A DNA stretch of 33,623 nt. Source: Bacteroidaceae bacterium (GTDB lineage Bacteria; Bacteroidota; Bacteroidia; Bacteroidales; Bacteroidaceae). Made by a program: the position numbers and the translations under genes. The stretch spans positions 1 to 33,623 of the forward strand of contig JAFSVI010000132.1 in NCBI GenBank assembly GCA_017445145.1, in the 5' to 3' direction. Position 1 is the first letter of the stretch, and every line of letters starts with the position of its first letter. Below are positions 8,308-15,362 of this stretch, piece after piece. The notes under the pieces are model-generated. The model did not search any database. It saw only the letters and a list, made by a program, of their open reading frames with translations, and had not been told where the DNA came from.

Positions 8308-9864
8308 TTATTTCTTGCGTAGCTTGGGTATGCGCAGCTCCTTGTTGAGGGGCACGATGTCGGGGTTTGTAATGCCGTTCATCACGCAGATGTAATCGAC
8401 AAAGTGCTTGCTGCCATAGTATTTGGTGGAAAGCTTGAGCAACGTCTTGCCCGCCGACATGACCTCCGTGGCCTCGACGCCAACAATCTCGTAGCCGCCG
8501 CCGGGAAGCTGCGGATAGCTGGCCGAAGCGGTGGGAAGGGCCGGAGAAGTGGCGGATGAGGCTGCGGTTGAGGTGCCTGTCGCCGTGGTGGCCTGAGGCT
8601 TGGCGACGACGACGGCGGGTGCTGTCCCGCCGACAGCCGACGCTGTTGCGGCAGGGGCAGAAGGCCCGGGAGACGTTGTGCGGCCTGTGGTCTTTTCTGC
8701 CGGCGGTGTGCCGGGGGCAGGCTGTTCGTGTCGGGCTGCGGCGCCGCCCTGGGCCGTGGTTTCCACCTGTTCCGGGCTTTGGACTTGCGTGGTGTCCTGC
8801 TGTGTTTCGAGCGAACGGCTCACGGCGTCTATCCAGCTGTTCACATACTGCAGCACGCCGACGACCTGCTGGCGCGTGACGAGCGTGGGCATCTTCACCG
8901 GCAGGTAACAGCCGATGACATAGCCCAGCACGAGGCAGAACAGGCCAAACAGGCAACCGGGCCAGCGGCGGCCCCGGTGCGATGTCTTGTCCGAATGACG
9001 TACATAGTCGGCCACCTCCACGACATCGGCGTGGCGAACCACGGTGGCTTCGTGCACATGGGAGCGGCGGTCCTGCGACGTTGTCTGCCGGGGTTGCTCC
9101 TGCGCCTCGTCTGAAGCATGGTGGGGGTCCTCGCTTTCCGGCTGCGGGTCAGCGGGGATGTCGGCCAACGGTTGCGCTGGCTGGCCATCGGGGTCTGACA
9201 GAGGATGCATGCCGGCGGATTCTGCATTTGCAGCGTCGGCGGCGTCAGCGGCGTCGGGAGCGTCGGGAGCTGCAGCGTCAGCGGCGTCGGGAGACGAGCT
9301 GGCGATGTCTATAAGCGCATCATCGGCGGTGTCAGCTGTTGCGGCGTCGGTGGCTTCGGGAGACGAGCTGGCGATGTCTATAAGCGCATCATCGGCGGTG
9401 TCTGCTGTTGCAGCGTCGCCGTTGTCCTCGGCATCGTCGGCAAGCGGTGCCGTCGGGATGTCATCCACGTCGGCAGCAGCCTCGTCGGCAATGCCATCGG
9501 CATCATCCACGGCCTCGAGGGCAGCGATATCCACGCCATCGTTGATGACCACGGTCTCGAAGTCGGCAAATGGGCGGTTCACGGCATCGCGCAACACGGC
9601 ATCGGGGGTGAACGTCACCTTGGAGTGGCCCTCAATGGTGAAGCGCTCGCCCGTGCCTACCTTGACGCTCTCCCGAGCCTCCACATCGACAAGCTTGAAG
9701 ATGCCCAGGCCGCGCACCTTGACAATCTTGTCCTTGACGAGGCTGGAGCGTATGACGTCGAAGAAGGCTTGCACAAAAGTCTCAGCCTCATTGGTGGAGA
9801 GGGTGGACTGACGTGTCAGTGAGGCTGCCAGCTGGCTGGCGCCGATGCGCTGCTCGCTGCTCAT
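8308..9864 (-). CDS. HU-domain protein with membrane helix and LysM domain
   Basis: The protein has 518 residues; the start is the ATG at 9864, overlapping the stop of the upstream HU gene as ATGA. The much longer open frame to 10728 is an antisense-type artefact over rimO. Residues 1-100 form an HU/IHF-like DNA-binding fold (VKVRGLGIFKLVDVEARES, then FTPDAVLRDAVN). Residues 100-300 are an acidic Ala/Asp-rich linker with a 23-residue repeat (about 152-192). A basic stretch (SHRGRR) precedes a single membrane helix at 304-322. After a Pro/Thr/Ala linker, 457-515 is LysM-like (GKTLLKLSTKYYGSKHFVDYI...ELRIP). By the positive-inside rule the HU domain is cytoplasmic and LysM periplasmic. I infer a tether between DNA and peptidoglycan; no experimental role is known to me. 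Confidence 0.88.
   Translation of the reverse strand: MSSEQRIGASQLAASLTRQSTLSTNEAETFVQAFFDVIRSSLVKDKIVKVRGLGIFKLVDVEARESVKVGTGERFTIEGHSKVTFTPDAVLRDAVNRPFADFETVVINDGVDIAALEAVDDADGIADEAAADVDDIPTAPLADDAEDNGDAATADTADDALIDIASSSPEATDAATADTADDALIDIASSSPDAADAAAPDAPDAADAADAANAESAGMHPLSDPDGQPAQPLADIPADPQPESEDPHHASDEAQEQPRQTTSQDRRSHVHEATVVRHADVVEVADYVRHSDKTSHRGRRWPGCLFGLFCLVLGYVIGCYLPVKMPTLVTRQQVVGVLQYVNSWIDAVSRSLETQQDTTQVQSPEQVETTAQGGAAARHEQPAPGTPPAEKTTGRTTSPGPSAPAATASAVGGTAPAVVVAKPQATTATGTSTAASSATSPALPTASASYPQLPGGGYEIVGVEATEVMSAGKTLLKLSTKYYGSKHFVDYICVMNGITNPDIVPLNKELRIPKLRKK
9288..9420. repeat. 69-bp tandem duplication inside the HU-LysM gene
   Basis: Two adjacent near-identical units, at 9288-9356 and from 9357 to about 9420, each 69 bases or 23 codons, code for two copies of the acidic segment around TADDALIDIASSSP. 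Because the unit is a multiple of three, copy-number change would alter linker length without breaking the frame. Confidence 0.85.
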
Positions 9865-10151
9865 GCCGTGCCTCCTTTCTCCTGAATATAGTCCTTGAGG
9901 GATGCGCCGGCCTTGAAGGTCACGACGAGCTTCGGCGGCGTCATCAGCCTCTGGCCTGTTGCCGGGTTCACGACAACCCTCTCCAGCTTTTTCTTCACGT
10001 CGAAGGTGCCAAAGGTGTTTATGGTCACGGGGGTGCCGTCCTCCAGGTGGGCCGACATCTGCCCCACGAGCGCATCGACGAGTTGCTGTGTGACGCGCGT
10101 GGTGAACCGGCACTGGCGGGAAAGGGTTGTTATAAAATCTTTGTTGTTCAT
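9861..10151 (-). CDS. HU-family DNA-binding protein
   Basis: The protein has 96 residues. The frame is open to 10268, but I start at the ATG at 10151 because MNNKDFITTLSRQ is the standard HU beginning and the upstream part is rimO antisense. Two N-terminal helices are followed by the beta-arm region: ITINTFGTFDV-type strand, then RVVVNPATGQRLMTPPKLVVTFKAG, with the NPATG turn matching the DNA-intercalating arm of HU/IHF. The protein is a nucleoid component that bends or wraps DNA. It lies 23 bases after rimO and overlaps the next gene, a second HU domain fused to a membrane anchor, by four bases. The two may form a heterodimer; that is inference from coupling and homology. Confidence 0.92.
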   Translation of the reverse strand: MNNKDFITTLSRQCRFTTRVTQQLVDALVGQMSAHLEDGTPVTINTFGTFDVKKKLERVVVNPATGQRLMTPPKLVVTFKAGASLKDYIQEKGGTA

Positions 10152-10174
10152 CGTTGGCAGGGGGTGAAGGTGAA

Positions 10175-11497
10175 TCAAGCCGGTAGCTCCAAAGGTTTGG
10201 CGTAGAGGTCGAAGTCGTCGGCCGTAGCGGTGATGACGACATCGGCAAACTGACCGGGAGCGAGCCAAGGGGCCAGACCCGCAGGCACGAGCACCTCGGG
10301 ATCGACCTCGGGCGAGTCAAACTCCGTGCGCCCCACGAGGTAGTCGCCCTCGCGGCGGTCGATGACGACGCGCATGCGCTGGCCCACCTTCTGCTCCTGC
10401 ACCTCGGCGGAGATGCGCTGCTGCAGACGCATGAGCTGCGAGAGGCGGCTCTGCTTGACGGCGTCGGGTATGGCGTCGGCATAGTGCTCGGCGCTGTACG
10501 TGCCTTCCTCCTCGCTGTAGGCAAACGCCCCCATGCGCTCGAAACGCGCCCAGCGCACGAAGTCGAGCAGCTGGGCGAAGGCGGCGTCATCCTCGCCGGG
10601 ATGGCCCACCATGAGCGTGGTGCGCAGATGGATGCCAGGCACCTCGCGCCGCACGCGCTCGACGAAGGCCCGTGTCTCGCTGGCGGTGATGTTGCGGCGC
10701 ATGGCCGTGAGCACGGGGTCGGCCACATGCTGGAGTGCGATGTCTATGTAGCGGCACACATTGTGGTGGCGGCGCATGACGTCGAACAGCTCCCACGGGA
10801 AGTCCGTGGGATAGGCATAGTGCAGACGTATCCACTCCACGCCCTCGATATCGGCCATGCGGTCGATGAGTTCGGGCAACGCGCGGCGGTGGTAGAGGTC
10901 GATGCCATAGAAGGTCAGCTCCTGGGCTATGACCTGAAACTCGCGCACGCCCTGAGCCACCAGCGTCCGCACCTCGTCGAGGATGTCCTCAATGGTGCGG
11001 CTGCGATGGCGGCCCGTGATGATGGGTATGGCGCAATAGGCGCAATGGCGGTCGCAGCCCTCGGAAATCTTGACATAGGCGTAGTGGCGCGGCGTGGTTA
11101 TGTCGCGCCCCGGGGTGAGGGCATTGTCCCAAGAGTGACCCAACGCCTGCAGTATGCCGTCCCAGTCGAACTTTCCATACCAGCCATCGACCTCGGGGAT
11201 CTCTGCCGGCAGCTCGCGCATGTAGCGCTCCGACAGGCACCCCATGACATAGAGGCGCCGCAGGCTGCCGCGGCTCTTGCGCAGGCCTTGCTCCAGGATC
11301 ATGTTGATGCTCTCCTCTTTGGCATCGCCAATGAACCCACAGGTGTTGACCACGCAGATGTCGCCATCGGGCACCTCGGCATCGTGGGCCACGTCATAGC
11401 CGGCATGGCGCAGCTGCCGGATGAGCCTCTCCGAATCCACGAGATTCTTTGAGCATCCGAGCGTGATGACATCTACCTTGTTGCGCTGCATGGACAT
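10175..11497 (-). CDS. rimO: Ribosomal protein S12 methylthiotransferase RimO
   Basis: The protein has 440 residues. An N-terminal methylthiotransferase domain has its three cluster cysteines at 15, 53 and 87. The radical SAM domain carries CDRHCAYC with Cys148, Cys152 and Cys155, and a C-terminal TRAM domain begins near residue 375 (VGQRMRVVIDRREGDYLVGRTEFDSPEV). RimO uses two 4Fe-4S clusters and SAM to methylthiolate an aspartate of ribosomal protein uS12. The sequence DSPEVD near the end of the TRAM domain is typical for RimO rather than MiaB. The gene starts two bases after the ftsY stop, so the two are almost certainly co-transcribed. Met3 is an alternative start. Confidence 0.97.
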   Translation of the reverse strand: MSMQRNKVDVITLGCSKNLVDSERLIRQLRHAGYDVAHDAEVPDGDICVVNTCGFIGDAKEESINMILEQGLRKSRGSLRRLYVMGCLSERYMRELPAEIPEVDGWYGKFDWDGILQALGHSWDNALTPGRDITTPRHYAYVKISEGCDRHCAYCAIPIITGRHRSRTIEDILDEVRTLVAQGVREFQVIAQELTFYGIDLYHRRALPELIDRMADIEGVEWIRLHYAYPTDFPWELFDVMRRHHNVCRYIDIALQHVADPVLTAMRRNITASETRAFVERVRREVPGIHLRTTLMVGHPGEDDAAFAQLLDFVRWARFERMGAFAYSEEEGTYSAEHYADAIPDAVKQSRLSQLMRLQQRISAEVQEQKVGQRMRVVIDRREGDYLVGRTEFDSPEVDPEVLVPAGLAPWLAPGQFADVVITATADDFDLYAKPLELPA

Positions 11498-11499
11498 CC

Positions 11500-12468
11500 C
11501 TATTTCTTGTCGCCAAAGAGTGAATCGACGAAATCGCGGCGGTTGAAGGGCTGGAGGTCCTCCATGCCCTCGCCCAGGCCGATGTAGCGGACGGGAATCT
11601 TGAACTGGTCGGAGATGCCTATCACCACCCCACCCTTCGCCGTGCCGTCGAGCTTGGTGATGGCCATGCTGGTGACGTCGGTGGCAGCGGTGAACTGCTT
11701 GGCCTGCTCAAAGGCGTTCTGGCCTGTGGAGCCGTCGAGCACAAGCATGACATCGTGGGGCGCATCAGGCACCACCTTCTGCATCACACGCTTGATTTTG
11801 GTGAGCTCGTGCATGAGACCTTTCTTGTTGTGCAGACGTCCGGCAGTGTCGATGAGCACCACATCCACGTCGTTGGCCACGGCGCTCGACAGCGTGTCAA
11901 AGGCCACGCTGGCAGGGTCGCTGCCCATCTGCTGCTTGACGACGGGCACGCCCACGCGTTCGCCCCAGATGACGATCTGCTCCACGGCAGCGGCGCGAAA
12001 GGTGTCGGCAGCGCCGAGCATCACCTTCATGCCAGCCTGGCGGAACTGGTATGCGAGCTTGCCAATGGTAGTGGTCTTGCCCACCCCATTGACGCCCACC
12101 ACCATGATGACGTAGGGCTTCTTGCCCTCGGGGATCTGGAAGCCCTCGGTGTCGGAGGTGTTGTTTTCTGTCAGCAGTGAGGCTATCTCGTCGCGGAGTA
12201 TGCGCTGCAGCTCCCCGGTGCCGACGTACTTGTCGCGCGCCACCCTCTCTTCGATGCGGCGTATGATGTTGAGCGTGGTATCTACACCCACATCGCTGGT
12301 GACCAGGACCTCCTCGAGGTCATCGAGCACGTCGTCATCGACCTTGCTCTTTCCGGCCACGGCGCGCGCCAGCTTCCCGAAGAACGACTCCTTGGTTTTC
12401 TCCAGGCCCTTGTCTAAGGTTTGCTTTTGCTCTTGTTTGTTGCGCGAGAAGAAGTTGAAAAGTCCCAT
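11500..12468 (-). CDS. ftsY: Signal recognition particle receptor FtsY
   Basis: The protein has 322 residues and starts MGLFNFFSRNK at 12468. A short N-terminal segment with an amphipathic, lipid-binding start is followed by the helical N domain (about 25-100) and the GTPase G domain: G1 GVNGVGKT at 125-132, DTAGR at 207-211, TKLD at 271-274, and the closing GLGEGMEDLQPF. FtsY receives ribosome-bound SRP at the inner membrane and the two GTPases activate each other. It lacks the long acidic A domain of Escherichia coli FtsY, as is usual in Bacteroidota. It is the first gene of the large minus-strand cluster, with a candidate -7 element 29 bases upstream. Confidence 0.97.
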   Translation of the reverse strand: MGLFNFFSRNKQEQKQTLDKGLEKTKESFFGKLARAVAGKSKVDDDVLDDLEEVLVTSDVGVDTTLNIIRRIEERVARDKYVGTGELQRILRDEIASLLTENNTSDTEGFQIPEGKKPYVIMVVGVNGVGKTTTIGKLAYQFRQAGMKVMLGAADTFRAAAVEQIVIWGERVGVPVVKQQMGSDPASVAFDTLSSAVANDVDVVLIDTAGRLHNKKGLMHELTKIKRVMQKVVPDAPHDVMLVLDGSTGQNAFEQAKQFTAATDVTSMAITKLDGTAKGGVVIGISDQFKIPVRYIGLGEGMEDLQPFNRRDFVDSLFGDKK

Positions 12469-12496
12469 TTGATGTGCATCTTTGCGTTTTGCGCGG

Positions 12497-12504
12497 CAAA
12501 ATTA
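12497..12504 (-). promoter_or_regulatory. Candidate -7 element for ftsY cluster
   Basis: Read on the minus strand this is TAATTTTG, matching the Bacteroidota -7 consensus TAnnTTTG. Transcription would start about 23 bases before the ftsY ATG. No good -33 element is at the usual distance, but an AT-rich island (12543-12566, including the palindrome taatatatatta) lies further upstream and could serve as an UP-like element. Confidence 0.5.
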
Positions 12505-12559
12505 CACAAATTCCGCGACAAACGCCGCCACGCCATGCAAGAATTAATATATATTAGCT

Positions 12560-12588
12560 AAAAAAATGTGATGCCCGCGCACGCGACA
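12560..12588 (-). terminator. Weak terminator candidate after the esterase gene
   Basis: On the minus strand a short imperfect GC-rich hairpin (tgtcgcg...cgggca) is followed within a few bases by seven T residues (plus-strand A 12560-12566). The stem has a bulge, so this is a modest candidate for separating the esterase gene from ftsY. Confidence 0.35.
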
Positions 12589-12636
12589 TAGGCAACGGGG
12601 CCACCCCCGCTGCCGCCGCACTGGCGCCGCCGCCGC

Positions 12637-13908
12637 TCAGTTGCCGTCGGGTTTAGCAGCCTCGAAGAAAGGAGCATCCACCCAGCGGAAGGAAGCCGGG
12701 GTGTCGGGGTGCGAGGGGTCGTATGTCCCGAAGTCGGCCTTCAGGGCCTGCATGAACGGCAATTGCAGCCGTTGCATCTCCGCCACCACACATTTTGCCA
12801 CCTGGTATGCGCCATAGGGGTTGAAGTGGGTGTTGTCGCGCAGTGCGGTCGCCTGCCCGGGGAAAGTGCCGGCAGGGTAATGCACCAGCGCCTGCTTGGA
12901 ACCCTCGTCGCCGAGTGTCTCGAAGAGCGTGCGGGTGAGTTCGTGGAGCTCAATGACCGGCACCTGCTCGCGTTGAGCCACCCACCGCATGGCCTCGGGA
13001 TAGTCGCCATGCGTCTCCTGCAGGCGTCCGCCGGTGAAGGCGCGGCGCTGCGTGGGCGTGGCAAAGAGCGGCGTGGCGCCCTTGGCGCGCGTCAGATCGA
13101 CAAAGGTCTTCAGCGCCGTGGCGAAGTTGTAGTAGGCGCCGTCGCCGGGGCGGTGCTGCTTCTGGTCGTTGTGGCCAAACTCCGCGATGAGATAGTCGCC
13201 GGAGCGCATCATGGAGAGCGCCTTGTCCAGGCGCCCCACCTGTATGAACCCCGACGCCGTCTCGCCGCTCTCGGCGAAGTTGGCCACACACACCTCCGGG
13301 CCAAACCACCGCGTGATCATCTGTCCCCACGAGGCCCAAGGCTCATAGTCCTGATCGACGACGGTGGAATTGCCACACAGGAAGATGGTGGTGGCCGTGG
13401 TGTCGGGCTCTATGGACAAGGCGGCCACAGCCGGGGCGCTGCCGTTGACCTCTATGGTCAGACGGTCGTCCCAGTTGAGCTTGGTGCGCTCACGTTCCTT
13501 GATGCGCACGGCGCGGTGGTCGTCGATGTACGGCGAGTGCTTGTTGACGGTGAAGGCCACCTGCCGCAGCTCGCCCTTGCGCGTGTCAGCGTTCTCCACG
13601 AGCAGCCGTCGGCTCTCGGCGCGCACCGTGGTGTTGGCGGCTCGGCGGCTGGAGCCGAGCCACAGCGTGACACGGTAGTTGCCGTCGGGCACACGCACGC
13701 TGAAGAGGAAAGGTTTCTGACGCGTCAGGTCCGTTGGCGCGTCGATGAAGTCGAAGCCGTAGTCCACCGACGGCGAATAGCGGTCGGCCGGCGTAACCAC
13801 CGTAGCCTCTGGCAGACTCAGTTTGCGTTCCTTGGCAAAGACGAACGTCTGTGCCGACAGCTGCAGCGACATGGCCGCCATGGCGGATAACAATAGTGAG
13901 CGTTTCAT
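12637..13908 (-). CDS. Secreted SGNH esterase, rhamnogalacturonan acetylesterase-like
   Basis: The protein has 423 residues. A signal peptide covers 1-20 (cut after SAQ). A beta-sandwich-like N-terminal part (about 22-165, with FLFSVRVPDGNYRVTLWLG) precedes the SGNH hydrolase domain: GNST at 179-182 with nucleophile Ser181, a Gly in the oxyanion block near SGETASG, GHND at 245-248, and DNTHF with Asp358 and His361. This block set and the two-part layout match carbohydrate esterase family 12, which removes acetyl groups from rhamnogalacturonan and related pectic polymers. It stands alone between the ftsY cluster and tRNA-Thr, with no visible SusCD pair or other glycan enzymes nearby. The exact substrate is inferred. 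Confidence 0.88.
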   Translation of the reverse strand: MKRSLLLSAMAAMSLQLSAQTFVFAKERKLSLPEATVVTPADRYSPSVDYGFDFIDAPTDLTRQKPFLFSVRVPDGNYRVTLWLGSSRRAANTTVRAESRRLLVENADTRKGELRQVAFTVNKHSPYIDDHRAVRIKERERTKLNWDDRLTIEVNGSAPAVAALSIEPDTTATTIFLCGNSTVVDQDYEPWASWGQMITRWFGPEVCVANFAESGETASGFIQVGRLDKALSMMRSGDYLIAEFGHNDQKQHRPGDGAYYNFATALKTFVDLTRAKGATPLFATPTQRRAFTGGRLQETHGDYPEAMRWVAQREQVPVIELHELTRTLFETLGDEGSKQALVHYPAGTFPGQATALRDNTHFNPYGAYQVAKCVVAEMQRLQLPFMQALKADFGTYDPSHPDTPASFRWVDAPFFEAAKPDGN

Positions 13909-13959
13909 GTGTGTTGAGATATACGTTGTTCAAAAGATCCACGAAGCGGAAAAGTGCCA

Positions 13960-13967
13960 CAAAGGTA
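13960..13967 (-). promoter_or_regulatory. Candidate -7 element for the esterase gene
   Basis: The minus strand reads TACCTTTG, a perfect TAnnTTTG match, about 50 bases before the esterase start codon at 13908. A clear TTTG -33 element is not seen at 17-23 bases upstream. Confidence 0.6.
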
Positions 13968-14039
13968 AGCAAAAGTTAGCTTCCAGCATCGATAGGAGCA
14001 TCTTTTTTGATGGCAAAGGCAAAAAAAGCGACGAATTAG

Positions 14040-14070
14040 TTGCTCATATCAGGGAAAAGCCCTACCTTTG
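14040..14070 (+). promoter_or_regulatory. Promoter of tRNA-Thr
   Basis: TACCTTTG at 14063-14070 is a perfect Bacteroidota -7 element, with TTG at 14040-14042 as a -33 element 20 bases upstream. The predicted start lies about 18 bases before the tRNA, the usual arrangement for stable RNA genes in this phylum. Confidence 0.75.
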
Positions 14071-14093
14071 CAGCCGATTTGAGGAAAATCACT

Positions 14094-14166
<73 letters not shown>

Positions 14167-14181
14167 CAGAAGGTCAAACAC

Positions 14182-14222
14182 AGCGCAGGGTACCTTATAC
14201 CATGAGGTTCGCTGCGCTTTTC
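14182..14222 (+). terminator. Terminator candidate after tRNA-Thr
   Basis: AGCGCAG (14182-14188) pairs with CTGCGCT (14212-14218), with partial inner pairing, followed by a short T run (TTTTCTT). It would end the tRNA transcript just before mltG. Confidence 0.5.
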
Positions 14223-14238
14223 TTATAAGAACACCCGC

Positions 14239-15258
14239 ATGAGCAAACGCATCAAAATCATAGCTGGCTCATTGGCCGTGGCGGCACTGTGTGCTGCGGC
14301 ACTGCTATGGCACGATGCCACGACATCGCCCTTCCGCATCGACGACGATGCCTTCATCCACATACTACCCAATGCCGACACCGACGACGTGGAGCAGCAG
14401 CTGCGCTCCGAGGCGCGGGCCGACAACCTACGCCTCTGGCACCTGCTGACCACGCTCACCCACTACACACCCCGCTCGGGCCGCTATGTGGTGCGCCCGG
14501 CCGACACCATGCTCGACGTGTTCCGGCGTCTGCGCAGCGGCGCACAGGAGCCTGTGCGCCTCGTCGTGCCATCCACCCGTGGCCTGCACCGCATGGCCGG
14601 GGCCATAGCACGCCACACCATGCTCGACTCGGCCCTCGTGGCAGCCGCCTTTGCCGACACCACCTTCATCGCCAGCACGGGCTACACACCCGAGACTTTC
14701 CCAGCGCTGTTCATCCCCGACACGTATGAGGTGTATTGGGACACACCCCTCGATGCGCTCATCGAGCGTCTGCAGCGCGAGAACGACGCCTTCTGGCAGC
14801 AGCAGGGCCGCACGGCTGCCGCCGACTCGCTGGGCCTCACGCGCGAGGAGGTTTACACGCTGGCGAGCATCGTCGATGAGGAGACGGCAGCCACCGCCGA
14901 GAAGCCCGACGTGGCAGGCCTCTACCTCAACCGTCTGCGCATGGGCATGCCACTGCAGGCCGACCCCACAGTGAAGTACGCCGTCGGCGACGAGACACTG
15001 CGCCGCATACGCGGCAACCACCTCGCCATCGAGAGCGCCTACAACACCTACCAACACGCCGGGCTGCCACCAGGACCCATACGCATAGCCTCCAAGGCCG
15101 GCATCGACGCCGTGCTCCACCCCACGTCACATACATATATATATATGTGCGCGCGCGAGGACTTTAGCGGGCGCCACAACTTCGCCACCACCTACGCCCA
15201 GCACCAGCAGAACGCCCGCCGCTACCAACGCGCCCTCAACGCGCGCGGCATACGCTGA
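14239..15258 (+). CDS. mltG: Endolytic murein transglycosylase MltG
   Basis: The protein has 339 residues. A single N-terminal membrane helix (about 6-24) anchors a periplasmic part with a LysM-like segment (about 40-105) and the YceG/MltG catalytic domain (about 150-335). The active-site stretch LASIVDEET corresponds to LASI-EKET of Escherichia coli MltG, placing the catalytic glutamate at Glu215. LQADPTVKYA and AYNTYQHAGLPPGPI are further family signatures. MltG cuts nascent glycan strands near the membrane and helps set their length. The gene starts 72 bases after tRNA-Thr; no separate promoter was recognised. The part coding HTYIYMCARED includes an unusual 30-base alternating pyrimidine-purine tract. 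Confidence 0.95.
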   Translation: MSKRIKIIAGSLAVAALCAAALLWHDATTSPFRIDDDAFIHILPNADTDDVEQQLRSEARADNLRLWHLLTTLTHYTPRSGRYVVRPADTMLDVFRRLRSGAQEPVRLVVPSTRGLHRMAGAIARHTMLDSALVAAAFADTTFIASTGYTPETFPALFIPDTYEVYWDTPLDALIERLQRENDAFWQQQGRTAAADSLGLTREEVYTLASIVDEETAATAEKPDVAGLYLNRLRMGMPLQADPTVKYAVGDETLRRIRGNHLAIESAYNTYQHAGLPPGPIRIASKAGIDAVLHPTSHTYIYMCAREDFSGRHNFATTYAQHQQNARRYQRALNARGIR

Positions 15259-15362
15259 ACGCCGCACCACCGCGATGCTGCCAAGCCCCTGGGCCTGCTC
15301 CCTGCGGCAACACACCATTCACACCCCCGACCATCAGCAACAAGCAACACCCCCAACCCCCA

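Noticed and set aside
9865-10728. Extension of the HU-LysM frame up to 10728
   Set aside because: The extra part overlaps HU and rimO in another frame and has no domain. The HU fold begins at 9864 with an ATGA overlap.
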